Assembly: GCF_001640805.2 (NCBI RefSeq)
Contig: NC_066851.1
Span: 23,679,493-23,743,492, forward strand
Direction of reading: 5' to 3'
Length of the DNA: 64,000 nt
Origin: Lates calcarifer
Lineage: Eukaryota; Chordata; Actinopteri; Centropomidae
Positions 24,642-36,224 of this stretch are shown piece after piece (positions within the stretch are counted from its first letter, which is position 1; each line of letters starts with the position of its first letter). The position numbers were made by a program, and so were the translations under genes. The notes beneath the pieces are model-generated. The model worked only from the letters and a program-made list of their open reading frames with translations, was not told where the DNA came from and did no database searches.

Positions 24642-24740
24642 TGACCCCTACTGGGAGCGGCCGGCTAATGCAGGCAGCTGCTCCGCCGCCCGGCCCAAGA
24701 CCCTTCACCTGGCCGGCCAGCAGCATACCTCCTCACCATG
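24642..24740 (+). CDS. candidate 99-bp cassette exon, in phase with the npas3 bHLH exon
   Basis: A GC-rich island stands out sharply from T-rich and microsatellite flanks. It is preceded by a strong pyrimidine tract and acceptor TTTCACAG (24634-24641) and followed by donor ATG|GTAACG (24741), which is usable but not ideal. The length is 99 bp, so inclusion keeps frame. Read in phase 2 it gives 32 full codons starting DPYWERPANAGSCSAARPKT. The last two bases TG plus the first G of the bHLH exon make TGG (Trp), so it joins in frame ahead of LQALRKE. Mammalian NPAS3 has an optional exon of about 30 codons, between the initiator exon and the bHLH exon, that is skipped in some isoforms. This island has the matching position, phase and size class but no sequence similarity I can see. 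A second open frame gives a proline-rich peptide, which would need phase 1 on both sides. No known domain is recognised. It could instead be an exon of another transcript or a GC-rich conserved element. Confidence 0.45.
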
Positions 24741-25316
24741 GTAACGTTTGTGTGCGCTCCTGGGAGCAGTAGTAGTAGTAGCACCTGTAGTGGTAGCAGT
24801 GTGTGTGTTTGTGTGTGAATGGTTTGCTAAACAGTTTTTGTTGTTGCTGATTTGAATGAACTCTTCTCATGTAACGGCTGTTTTTTCAGTCTCTGATGAC
24901 TAGCCTAGCTTAGCTTCAAATCTGAACATCAGTCTAATCAAGAGGAAAGTGATTTCAGGTGAAGGGAATGCAGCTGTCACTCCAACACCAGGTTGCCAAT
25001 ATGTTCTACATTAAAGTGGAAGTGTCCTTTAGTTTCAAAAGAAACTTTGAGTATCCTGAAACTTGAACCTGCTGCAGTAGAGACAGTGAACACAGAAATG
25101 ACTGAGACTCTTTCCTGCCTGTCTTTGCTGATGTTTCTGCACAGCTCTGCAACGTCTTTGCTGGCCAGAAGCAGACTGTTGTAAATCTTACCTTTAATTT
25201 ATGTTCTTAGGGGTTCAAACCTGTGACAGAGATTCAGGTGAACAGGAAGCATCAGCAGATCGTCTGTGTGTGTGTGGAGGTCTGATTACATGTAAATCTC
25301 TCTGTGAGTTCTGTTA

Positions 25317-25318
<2 letters not shown>

Positions 25319-25356
<38 letters not shown>

Positions 25357-25493
25357 CCAGCTTTTGTAAATCGCTGCAACAAAATTGTGTCATTCCTCTT
25401 CAATCCGTCACCCCCCCCCTCCTCAGAGGTCTTTGTCAGTGAACACAGAGGAGAGATTTGACACCAGGAAGTGAACTGAAGGCTAGATGCTGT

Positions 25494-25537
<44 letters not shown>

Positions 25538-25659
25538 GTGGATTACAGTACTGGAGAATAAAGGGGGGATTTGTGTTGGAGTCAGGCTGAGAGCTGAAAG
25601 GAGACGGCAGTTAATAGCTCATTATATGACGAGCTTAACACCATGTAGGCCTGTATATA

Positions 25660-25708
<49 letters not shown>
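25319..25708. repeat. TG, TG and CA microsatellites
   Basis: (TG)n lies at 25319-25354 and 25495-25536, and (CA)n at 25663-25708, with a C9 run near 25411-25419. Confidence 0.9.
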
Positions 25709-25711
<3 letters not shown>

Positions 25712-25819
25712 GTAAGAGTGTTTTTTTTAGACATGTTTGTATTTTAATTTGGAGCTGGTTCAGTTTTTAGGTGAATGTCTGAATGACTGTGCTGCTTTTG
25801 TTTCTGAGTTTGTTTCTGG

Positions 25820-26038
25820 TGTGTGTGTCTGTGTGTGTGTGTGTGTGTGCACATGCCTGTAGTGTGTGTGCACCGTATGTGTGCATCAGTATGTGTCTCT
25901 CTTACTTTGGCGGGGTGTACCTCTAATGTTAAGTGCATGTGTGTGTGTCTAGGAGCTGAAATTGAGATAAATGGTGGAGGAGCTGGGTGGCCACAGAGGC
26001 CCCCTGATATACACTCCACCTGTCTGCTCTGCTTACAG

Positions 26039-26076
<38 letters not shown>

Positions 26077-26210
26077 ATACACACACATTTATAGGTATCC
26101 TTGGCTTTCTATTACAGCATGTGCACGTTTAGTTTAATTATGTCTGTATGTTGTCTGTGGAAATGTGTGTTTACATGCACACCTGTGTGTGTGTGTGTTT
26201 GTGTTTATAG
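25820..26210. repeat. TG microsatellite cluster
   Basis: (TG)n lies at 25820-25848 and 26038-26074, with shorter TG runs near 25938 and 26185. Confidence 0.9.
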
Positions 26211-26795
26211 TGTGTGTGCAAGTAAGCAGAGTGGCTGTAAACTAAAAGAGACAGATGTACCGGGGAGAGCTCGCCTACTGCAGCCCCGCTCACTTTTCCT
26301 CTGGCTGCTGTTATTCAAGTGCTACCTAAGCGAGGCTGGAGAGAGAGAGTAAAGGTTCGCTGTGCTCTGAGACAATAGAAGAAAACACAGGAAAATGGAG
26401 GGAGCAGAGAAAGAAGAAGGGTGGTTTGTTTTGGAGTCTTGTTTACTGGTATTAGAGGAGAAAGAGAAAAGGCGAGGAGGAGGTATCATTATCTGAACAA
26501 ACAAATAGGATGTCTGTCAGTGAATTCCCAAAACTACCCAAATTACTGTGTTGATGGTCTGATGCCCCGTCGACAGGATGAAGACGCACCAAACTACTTT
26601 GGCTGAGACTGTCCTCTTCAAGACGACAACTCTTTCAAAGGACAACTAGCACCAGCAGGAATAACAACTCTTCCCTGCAGGGAGTAAACAAGTGTGATGT
26701 TGTTTTAGTCCATCAGGAGAGGAGGTTGGACGGAGCAACAAAGCCAACATGGCTGCCCACTCTCCCTCACCCTGACCACAGGAGTCTTTGAGCCT

Positions 26796-27110
26796 TTAAA
26801 GCAACATTATGCAACTTTTACCTGAAGCTATATCAGCCTCAGAGGCACTGTGATGGTTCAGTGACTTGTGACAGGGAGAATGAAGGTGAGCAGGTTGGAT
26901 GTTCAGAGTGAAGCTGAACTGTAGATCAGTTAAACACCAGAGTTCATCTCTGAGATCCAGGAAACTGACGGAAACATCAAGAGTTAGAGACAGAGTTTGG
27001 TGTTTGCTGCAGAAGCCGGGGATCATGGGTAGCTGACTCGTTCTGGTTTTTGGAAGGCCGAGCCTGTCTTCTAGAAATGACATTTATAGACAACTAACCT
27101 GCAATAAACA
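26796..27110 (+). repeat. dispersed intronic repeat family, copy A (internally deleted)
   Basis: The copy starts TTAAAGCAACATTATGCAAC and runs through GTGATGGTTCAGTG, GTTCAGAGTGAAGCTGAACT, GTAGATCAGTTAAACACCAG, TCTCTGAGATCCAGGAAACT and GACGGAAACATCAAGAGTTA to GATCATGGGTAG and GCAATAAAC. Compared with the copy at 41.7 kb it lacks about 60 bp between GGTTGGAT and GTTCAGAG. The coding capacity seen on the minus strand is incidental. Confidence 0.7.
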
Positions 27111-27306
27111 CATCGACAGCATTTTGTTTTCCACCAGAATATCTGAGCCAGAACGACAGCCACCTGTAGTGACTCCAGCTTCCACCTGGTTCACCTCAGA
27201 TTCACATTCAGACGCCAAAACCAGCATCTCATTTAAAGAGGGAGACGAAGGGAAGAGAGGAATAATGAAGAGATGTAAACATGTATGTATCTGGATTTAT
27301 GACAGA

Positions 27307-27308
27307 CG

Positions 27309-27348
<40 letters not shown>

Positions 27349-27360
27349 GGAGAGAGGAGG
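27307..27360. repeat. (GA)n tract
   Basis: About 20 GA units grade into GGAGAGAGGG words. Confidence 0.9.
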
Positions 27361-27421
27361 TGTAGCAGGTGTGCTGATCTGCCTCAGGTCTGTCCTTCAG
27401 AGATGACGGCTCGAAAAACAC

Positions 27422-28306
27422 ATAAATCCTCCTCCTCCTCCTCCGCCTCCTGTTCACCTCCTAAATTTTCTTTCTCCCTTCTGTTTTCTTTTCCTCCTCC
27501 CTGCCTCCACCTCGTCTTCTCTTTCTTCCCTTCCTCTGTTCTTTACCGTCTCTCCTCTCTCCCTTTCTCTTCATTCTTCTACACCCAACACTCTCATTTC
27601 TCTTCTTCTCCTCAACCTCTTTCCTCTCCTCCCTCTCCCTCCCTCATTTCCTTCATCCCTTGTTTTCATCTGTCCTTCTTTGCCTTTCTCTACTGCTTCT
27701 CTTTCTTTTTATCATCATCCTCATCTTCCTCTTCTCTTTCGTTTTGTTCCTCCTTTCTTGATTTCTTTCCTTTTTCTGTCTTCCATCCTTTCCTCATTCA
27801 TCTTGTTTCCTTCCTTCCTTTGCTCTAACCTTTCCCTCCATCCCTCTCTTTCTCACTGTCTTCCTGTGTGGCTTTCTTTCCTTCCTCCATCCTTTCTTTT
27901 TCCTCTTCATATCCTCATTTCTTCTTCTCTTTTTTCATTATTTTCTCAAACCTTTCTTCCTTTATTTCCTCTTTGTTTATTCCTGGATAAGTTGTGTTTT
28001 TTCTTTCTTTCCTTCTCTCACTTCCTCCCTCCTCCATCCTCTCCTCCATCAAGTTCACCTTCATACTCCCCCCCCCCTCCCCCCTCTCTCCCTCCGTCTC
28101 TGAGCGTTGGTTTGATGGCGGAGGTGTGATGTGTTCTGATGTGTGTGTTTTTTCTCTCCCATGTCGCATGAGTCGACTCCTGGCGTGTCGCTGACTTTGT
28201 TCAACTTTCTCTCTTTGATGCCACACTTTCTCTCTCACCTTGCCTTTCTTTTCTAACCTACTTCCCCCCAAAAAAACAATATAGATTCTCTCCCTCTCTC
28301 TCTCTC

Positions 28307-28350
<44 letters not shown>
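27422..28350. repeat. ~0.9-kb polypyrimidine block ending in (CT)n
   Basis: From CCTCCTCCTCCTCCGCC at 27427 to the pure (CT)n at 28287-28349 the + strand is overwhelmingly C and T, with a short mixed island at 28096-28220 (CGTTGGTTTGATGGCGGAGG). It includes C9-type runs near 28069. The long Ser/Phe/Leu open frame across it is compositional, not a gene. Confidence 0.85.
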
Positions 28351-28353
<3 letters not shown>

Positions 28354-28507
28354 GTTTTTTATTTCGAAGAGAAAGAGCAGCCTGAATTCAATAATTTAAC
28401 CTTTTCTCTTATTTTGTCTTTTATTTTTCTATATTTTATCGTCTACCTGTGTCTTTGTCTGCCAGGAAACATGTTAATAATGAATTGTATAGATTTAGAC
28501 AGAGAGA

Positions 28508-28509
<2 letters not shown>

Positions 28510-28543
<34 letters not shown>
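28510..28543. repeat. (TG)n tract
   Basis: Seventeen TG units lie within unique intronic sequence. Confidence 0.9.
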
Positions 28544-28544
<1 letters not shown>

Positions 28545-29970
28545 TGTGAGCAGCACAGATCTTTTGAAGTCGTGATGTGATGTTTGTAGTCCAGGAGCAT
28601 TGATCTTGAGGCCCCATCTGTCTGATTGCCACTGAAATCACCAGTCAGAATGTTTGATGAGCTTTGTCTGAAATAAATCATCAGGATGAGTTTTAGCTAA
28701 TTTCACCTGAAGCCTTGTTTACCTTCAAGAAATCCAACAGGAAGGCGTCGAACAGTCAGAGAGCGTGGCTCTGGGAAGCTGCTGGGTTTTGCCAGTGGAG
28801 CCTCTGGACTCTGTTTGGGTTTCAAACTTTAAAAAGTCATTTAAAACCACAGACGGCAGCAGAGACAGTTGCTCATGTCCTGGGTCCCATGTGTCTTTAG
28901 TTTGAGGTCAGTCAAACTGAGGAAACATTGTGTTTTGGTTAAATAATGTTCTGCTTGTTTTGACTTTTTCCTCATATTTAACCAAGATCACATTTCTGTT
29001 TCTCATAAAAATGTCAATAATGCTTTAGTCAGACGTTGAAGAAAAATAAAGGCGTTACTCTGACACTGCAGGATTTGCAGATTCATGTTCATTAGGTAAA
29101 CTTTCCCGACACATTGTCTTTCTCTCAGGACATATTGAATATTTAGAAGACTCTCTCACCAGATCTGGATCTTCCTCCATGTTTACCTGGAGCCTGATAT
29201 TCTGATTAGAATCAGTTTAAAAGCCCAAACAGAATAAAACAAAGCTCCATACAGACAGACCCAAACTGATGCAGAGAGTTTGAACCTTTTCAGAAGAAAA
29301 CTGGATCTGATTTAAGCTGGTAACTTCATGTCTGTGTTGTCTCTGCACATGGCCTGTGTCTCTGTGTGAAGACGTACGCAGAGAGACGGTTTCAGAGGAA
29401 CACGGCCTGAAATTACATGAAGGAATCTGAATGAAAGCAAACAGGTAGTTCGAGCACATCATTCTGATTTCTGTCGCTTCTTTCTCACCACAGAAAATGT
29501 ATGAAAAAACCAAACAATGTCTAACTAGTAAAAGTTGAGGTGTAGTTTTTAAAGTCACTCAGCCTCTCTGACGTCTCTGAAAGTCGACGCAGAGCGATCT
29601 GTCTCCGTCCCACTGTAGCGTTTGACTGACACTGGCGTCTTTCTAGGTACAGACCAGTTTGTGTCACCTTTGGGGCCCAGGCTGCACCCTGAGAGTAACT
29701 CCACCAGACATCATCCAGATAAACATTTGAACTCTTCATTTGGCCTCTCTTCAGATCCCTGAGCAGACAGAGGAGCCTGTCAGCGTTCAGCACATCAGTC
29801 CTCATACCTGGAAATCCCTCGTCTCCTGTGAACAGTCGCTAACTCATCTCTGACACATGATGTAGTTTCCTGTGAGACGACTCGTGACATGGCGTCATCC
29901 CAAACTGCTCTCAGAAAAGAGCTGAAGACGACATCTTTTTTTTTGACGAGTGTTCAGTAGCAGCTCCGTC

Positions 29971-29997
29971 CCTCCTCCTCCTCCTCCTCCTCCTCCT
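29971..29997. repeat. (CCT)n trinucleotide tract
   Basis: Nine CTC/CCT units. Confidence 0.85.
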
Positions 29998-30169
29998 GTC
30001 TCTCTCTGATAACAACTCCCTCCTCTCCTCATCTATCCGTCCTCATAACAACAAATCCCTCACCTCGTTGGACAGCTACCCACCTGTGGCGCCCCGCAAA
30101 GACTCACTCAAATCCAGAGCAAACACACACAAACACATTTTTATTCACACAACATATATTTACTTTTCC

Positions 30170-30520
30170 TTATTCCCGTGGTTTTGTTTACAGTGAATAG
30201 ATTTGACTTTCACCCCGTCTTCACCTGCCTGAGCTGCTGCGCCGCTGCTCGCTGTTGCCCGCGGCGCTTTTTCAGCATCGGCCCGGGCTCGTTACTGCAG
30301 CGAGGTTTCCCCCCCGAGGAAGACGGAGAGCCGGGGAGACGTCGTGCACATGAAACAAGCCTGCTGTTTGGCTCCATTACGGTGCCTATAGATGTGCTTT
30401 CATACAGTTTTAACAGGAGGGGAGGGAGTTTCCTGTGTGAGCGTTGCTGCAGCATATTGTTGGTCTTGTGGTTTTCAGTGTGACACAGTGAGAGGGAACA
30501 GGACGAGGCCTCGCAGGACA
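30170..30520. promoter_or_regulatory. CpG-richer complex island
   Basis: GTTTACAGTGAATAGATTTG is followed by a GC-rich stretch with GCTGCGCCGCTGCTCGCTGT, TGCCCGCGGCGCTTTTTCAG and CATCGGCCCGGGCTCGTTAC, then AAACAAGCCTGCTGTTTGGC. Open frames on both strands show no recognisable protein. The elevated CpG content suggests a regulatory island or an unrecognised exon. Confidence 0.25.
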
Positions 30521-31429
30521 TTTACTTCCTTCACTTTGATTCATGTCGTGCTGCTTGAAGGAAGAATAAGTCTTGGAATCAGCTTTACCTCCACACGCCA
30601 TCTGTGATATGTGAGTTTTATTTGAGTGGTTTTTACAGGAACTGAAGTCAGTTTTTATCCTAATGGACCATTTGTCTTAATGAATCTGTTTTAAATTCTG
30701 CTGCAGGTGAGAAAACTGGATCCAAATAAAAACCAGTTGCACTGAATCATAGTTTTACCTAATTCCACATTAAAAATGTATGTGTTTGCTTTACAAATGA
30801 GAGGAGGCCTTGTTGCTGTTGTAGTTAGATTTAAACCAACACAGCACACAGACATAGACCTGCTGCTGTTTTTTTTTTTGTTCAGGGCGTCTGAACCAAG
30901 ACTCATGTTCTTGTTACATTTGATCTGGTTAGTTTTAGTTTTTACGTCCTGTCTTGGTCTCCCTGTACTCAGCACTGACTGGTTGGTAGACAGGTGTGTG
31001 TCATTCTACACCCTCAGTGTTAGGGTTAGTGAGAGGACGATGGTTGCAGATTAGATGGTAGAAATGGCAGAATGGCTTGGTGTGTAACCGCTGCTCATTA
31101 ACTCCAAACTTTGCACGTTGGTTCATATTTTTCAGTTTTTCTCATGATGATATCAGTTGAAAAGATTTTATAATTTACATTTTAACTGTCAAGAATTCAG
31201 TTTCAGATTCTGTGAGAGTAAACCACTGAATTTGGATTTAAAGATGTTTTCTAAAGTAAATCACAGTTTTATGAGGTGACAAATCTGCTTCTCGTAGGAA
31301 TCTTACTGTAGTTTGGTACGAACTCGTTGAACACCTGTCACCTCTTCACAGACTCCTCCTCGCTCCACCTGCCTGTTTTAAATCTCCATTAAAAATAAAG
31401 AACCAGTTTCAAACACAGGAAAGCTATTA

Positions 31430-31647
31430 TTTCATCCCATCCAGAGCGGACGCATAAAAAATCTCTTTAATAATTCATCCTGTTTGAGGAATGGTAGATT
31501 TTCAATTAGTGTAAATATATTGTAAAAACATGAGGAAAAAAGCGTCGGATCTGGTGTTGGTGTGGAGGCTCTGATAAGAGAGGAGGCCTACAGCCAGAGC
31601 TCCACCACCGCCTCTGATGTACGCCTTATTAATTTCATTTACTCCAC

Positions 31648-31650
<3 letters not shown>
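31430..31650. promoter_or_regulatory. candidate conserved non-coding element
   Basis: Complex sequence includes CGCATAAAAAATCTCTTTAA, TAATTCATCCTGTTTGAGGA, GATTTTCAATTAGTGTAAAT and GTACGCCTTATTAATTTCAT. Several TAATTA/TAATT cores are present. A pure (GA)n begins directly at its right edge. Confidence 0.3.

Positions 31651-31699
<49 letters not shown>
31651..31699. repeat. (GA)n tract
   Basis: About 24 perfect GA units. Confidence 0.95.
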
Positions 31700-31701
<2 letters not shown>

Positions 31702-31830
31702 AGAATTTGTAATTCAGTGTTTTTGAAGAAAAAAAAGATGAAAGGAAGTGAAGTTGAGCAGGTCTGTGTAATGTGTGATTTAGAGGCCTGAAGCATTCAC
31801 TGCTCTGAGTACAGCAACTGCTTTAACTGT

Positions 31831-32315
31831 GTGTGTGTGTGTGTGTGTGTAGAATCACACAGCTTCATTAGCCATTAGTTTGTGTGTGTGTGTGTGTGCG
31901 ATTAACTTTGCACTTTAACACACACGTGTTTAAACAGTGAGGCTGTGTCTGTATTAATAATTCCAGTGCTGGTGGTAACAGTGTTAGTGGTGTTAATAGT
32001 GATCATTGCAGTAGTAGTTTATTCAGGTTTTCTTTCTCTTTTATTTTGAATCAGCTGCTGTGTTTTCATTTCATCTTCTAGTAAAGATAGCTAACAGTAT
32101 TAGATCACTGGAATCAGTTGGAAGCTCCAGTTGCTGCAGTATTATAATAGTAATATTTAATGTAGTGTCTTTTATTGTTTTGAGGTTTGATTGAGGCAGG
32201 GTGCAGTAACATTTCCTTATCTAACTTTTTAAGGTCGTCCTATTAAGCTGCAGGTCAATATGCTCAGCTGTAGGAACTTTAGTAAGGGTTGAGGTGGTTG
32301 GCTGTAGTGTGTAGT

Positions 32316-32354
<39 letters not shown>

Positions 32355-32520
32355 TGATCCAGCTGTTGGCTGCTGCAGCAGTTAGACTGACAGGCAGCAG
32401 CGGTTGCTGTTATTCATGAGCGTCTTTGCTTCACATTTCAGCCATAATTAATAAACTCACACATGCCTGTGAGGTTAGTGTGAAATATTAACAAGATCAC
32501 ACACACACACACACACAAAC
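31831..32520. repeat. TG and CA microsatellites
   Basis: (TG)n lies at 31831-31851, 31879-31898 and 32319-32353, and (CA)n at 32500-32517. Between them 32400-32480 has CATTTCAGCCATAATTAATA, a TAATTA-containing AT-rich word. Confidence 0.85.
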
Positions 32521-33001
32521 ACACACAGTAGTGTCTACTGTACAGTGGTGGTACAGCCTGCTACAGAGAGGTGAAGAGAATTTTGTCGTTCAGACGATTA
32601 TTTTAATTGGTTAATTGAGTAAAAGTCTTTTAATTTTTAAATGTTTTATTTTGAAAAACAGTTGAAAACCAACACTTTCATTCCATTTCTTTAAATAAAA
32701 AACAGCAAAGCAGCAAATCCTCAGAAAATGTTCCTCAGTCTTCTGTGGTTAACACGGAGCTTCTGTTCTCAGTATTGTGTGATGTGTGTGAGAGAGAGAT
32801 GCTGCACGTTGTAACACAACTGTGATAGTTTCAGACCCGACACGATGTAATGAACTCAACCTGTAACAGACGAGACGAGAGACAAACACGGAGCAGTATC
32901 AGTAAGAGTAGAAGCAGTAGTACAACTAGTAACAGCAGTACATGTAGCAGTACCTGCAGTACTCAGACTGAATAAACCACACTTTTGTTGTTTACTCTCT
33001 G

Positions 33002-33002
<1 letters not shown>

Positions 33003-33035
<33 letters not shown>

Positions 33036-33110
33036 TCCTCTATCTCACTGATCCGATGTGATAGACAGGCCAGATGTGTGAGTGTTTGTCTTTTCCTGCA
33101 CCTGCATACA

Positions 33111-33150
<40 letters not shown>
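33003..33150. repeat. (CA)n and (TG)n pair
   Basis: (CA)n at 33003-33033 and (TG)n at 33113-33150 on the same strand could pair as a hairpin with an 80-bp loop. Confidence 0.9.
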
Positions 33151-33151
<1 letters not shown>

Positions 33152-33508
33152 CAGCCAGTCACCTTGCAGGTCTGCAGCTCACGGCTGCATGAATAAACAT
33201 GACTGCCTGTCCATATCCACTCCCAGCTCCACTGCACTCTGCTGCTCTCTGTTCTCCTTTATTCTCTTCTCTTCTACGCTGTTCTGTTCTACGTCTGGAT
33301 TTATAAACGCAGCAGTTAAAGTTTCATTATTTTACATCAGTTTTTACATATTTTTGATGTTTCTTTTCTGTAATAACATGGTTAAAATGCAGCCTGGTCA
33401 TTTTATGGCCTCAGTTTATCTCTAACTTCTGTATTCCTGTGGTCTGAAGTCCCATTTATCTTCCCCTTACACACGACAGTAAACACAACACTCGCTGCCC
33501 ACATTTGT

Positions 33509-33522
33509 CCACTAGAGGGCAG
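33509..33522 (+). promoter_or_regulatory. putative CTCF core site
   Basis: The 14-mer CCACTAGAGGGCAG fits the published CTCF core consensus CCASYAGRKGGCRS at every position. It is followed by CTCAG. CTCF organises chromatin loops and insulates enhancers, so a site inside a long developmental-gene intron is plausible. Fish repeats can also carry this word, and binding is not shown by sequence alone. Confidence 0.45.
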
Positions 33523-34434
33523 CTCAGATTCAAACAGACCGACGATGGAGGAGGTCATAATAATGTACTCCTTCAAAAAGAGACAAAAGCAGAGTGTAGT
33601 CGCTCGTCTGTAAGGCCATTAAATACATCGCGACGTGTGGTTGGAGAATTCTGCAAGCTTTCAGAAAAGGTTCACAAATACAAAATGTATGAAAGATGTA
33701 CGTATGCGAACCGACCTCCGTGTCCTCTGATGTGTTCACGAAACAGACCGCTGCACCGTGCCACAGAGAAGTTAGCATAAAAGATTAATTAGCAAATTTT
33801 TTGACAGCATATTGGTAGCATGCTAGCTGTGTAACACATACAGAGTGCATGATTAGTGGTTCATACATCTATGAGACTAATGAACAACGAGATGAAACTC
33901 CGATTCAGAGGATTCTCTGCAGGTTCGTCATTACAGGAGGTTTCAGTGTCATTTGATGTATTGTTAATGGTAAGAAATATCCATTATAGAGGAGGTTAAA
34001 GTGGAGGAAAAGCAGAAAAAAGAGGAATGTGTATAGAAAAAGAGCAAACAGAGCCAGAGCTGAGAAAGAGAGAGGTGTGACGATGAAGTGATGTCTATGA
34101 AATGCAGCTATGTCAGAAACATCACTCACCATGAAGAAGCTTTGCTACAGTCTGCCTCTTCTCAAACTGTCTGTCTGTCTGTCTTACTCTTTCACTCTGT
34201 TTGTCTTTACCTGTCTGTCTCTTTTCTCCTCTGTGTTTTTGACTTTCTCTGTTTCTGATAAACAACATCTGACCTGAGGAAAACTTTTCACTTCAATCCT
34301 CATCAGCTTCCACCTATACGTCCGTCTGCCTGTTTTGCTACCTTGAAAATTAGTTAGCATGTTCCAGAGTTAGTTTTTTTTTTCTTGGGGTGTGTGTGTG
34401 TGTTGTGTGTGTGTGTGTTGTGCACAAACACACT

Positions 34435-34720
34435 CCATTAACAAACCCCGGCCATTAGCTGCAGCAGCTCACCTGAGGACTTCACACACCTCTGCCTTTG
34501 ATTTCTGTTCCAGCCGCCTTTGATTCGCAAATCGTTTACGATTTTGAAGCTGAACTTGATCTCTAACTTTTAATTGGATTCAGATTCGCTCGGCTTGGGC
34601 GCAGGAGGCCGTCGGCAGTCGGCTGTCAGAGACTTTGGGGAGGTGAAGCGGCTGCAGCGCTGCCTGGAGTTCGCTCTAATTAACCATGTACACTGTTTTA
34701 TTTTTTAGGGTTTAATTCAT
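34435..34720. promoter_or_regulatory. candidate conserved non-coding element
   Basis: Complex sequence includes CCCGGCCATTAGCTGCAGCA, CTTTGATTCGCAAATCGTTT, ACGATTTTGAAGCTGAACTT, CTAACTTTTAATTGGATTCA, a GC-rich stretch (34600-34665) and GTTCGCTCTAATTAACCATG. CTTTGAT words fit TCF/LEF sites and TAATTA fits a homeodomain core. A T20-type run follows at 34733-34754. Confidence 0.35.
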
Positions 34721-36224
34721 GTTTTTCGTGAGCTTTTTTTTTTTTTTTTTTTTTGATCTCTTGCCTGGACTGAGAGAGAGATTTTCAAATGTTTTTTCAA
34801 CCGTCAGCCTCAAATGAGACACAGTTTAGCGAGTGGATCTACATATGGTCTGAGGGCCTGTAGTGGACATCCAGGAGCCTTTCAGCGGTCCCTGGATAAA
34901 TCTGCAGGACGTTGTCTGCAGTTAAACACAGACTGTAAACAGATTCAGTCACAGACTGTTTTGTTTTATCCAAATTCTGTTGAACCCAATAAACATAGTT
35001 CAGTCATTAGTTTTTTTTTAAATAACTAACCACAGCTATCACTGAGAAAATTAGCAACTTCTGTGGAAGTTCTGCATTTATACAAATGTCACTGGGTGCA
35101 TATTCTATTGGCTGATAACAGTACTTTTTTTAGACTGAATAAATTGACAGGTTTTTTTCCTGCTGCATTTTTATACCATTTCATTCCAGGAACTACATCT
35201 AATTATTGAGATTTTATAAGTTGGGAAATAGAAGAAATCAGGCTCCTGGATAATTTCTAACAACAATCCTTGTTCCAGTGGTTATATTTAAATACAGGAA
35301 TTTAAAATCATGTTACTGTACATAACCAAGAAACAACTTATTTTTTCAACCAAATTTAGACCATTTTTTTATCCTAGACTTTCATCGTACAAGTCACCAC
35401 ATTTACTGTGAATTTAACGTCATGGTTAATGAGAAAAAATGGTGGAGAGAAACGGAGAAAGAAATGAAGACTGCAGATTTGTTCGTTAAACAACTAAAGG
35501 AGCTGAGAGACAGACAGGAAACCAGGGAGGCAGACACCAAAACAGGAAGACAAGGAGACTGACAGCAGGCTGTAGGACTGTCAGAAGACCTGTTGGGCTG
35601 ATTAAAATGCTGCCTCCGCTTGACCTCTTGGTTGACAGACAGGTAGACAGACAAAGAGACAGACAAGCTATAAGGTCATCATCCAGCCTGTGTCACCCAG
35701 TTTTGTGGAGATTCAACTGTGAAAGTCTCCCTCAGATTGGCTCCTGCTCTGTCGTCAGAAGTCTATCTGTTGGAGGATAGTCGGATAGACACGCTGCATT
35801 TAGAAACCACTCTCTCTCTGTGCTTCCTCTACCTGTCACTCGCCCCTCTCTCGCCCTATCTCCTCCTGTGATTACCCCCCCACCCACCCCTCCTCGTTTC
35901 TCTGCAGGATCTCAGCCTATTTCTTCCAGTTATGGTCCACTTGCTGCATGGAAAAGATTTAGCTGGCAATCCCTCTCTCTGATAGGGCCGGAGCAGGGGA
36001 GGAATACTGGGTCCGAGCTGAGACAAGATAATAGTTAAAGAGCTGCGCTGGGTGAAGGTATTAATGTCAGAAAATTAGGTGTTAAAAGTTCCATGCAGTC
36101 AGAGCAATGTGGTAGAGATGATACCTCAGATATACAGACTGCTCTGCACCAAACTCCATTAGAAATTCTGACGTTTTAAAGACACATCTGTTACTAGCAA
36201 CTTTCATGACAGAGAATATATGTA

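Noticed and set aside
27124..27828. 234-codon open frame
   Set aside because: Most of it is a Ser/Phe/Leu/Pro translation of a polypyrimidine tract, and the left end crosses a dispersed-repeat flank and (GA)n.
30178..30521. Pair of ~100-codon open frames on opposite strands at a CpG-rich island
   Set aside because: No protein family is recognisable and there are no convincing paired splice sites, so it is kept only as a possible regulatory island.
35890..36030. Possible exon after TTTCTCTGCAG
   Set aside because: The acceptor looks good but no matching donor or sustained codon-like frame follows. It is more likely unique intronic or conserved non-coding sequence.
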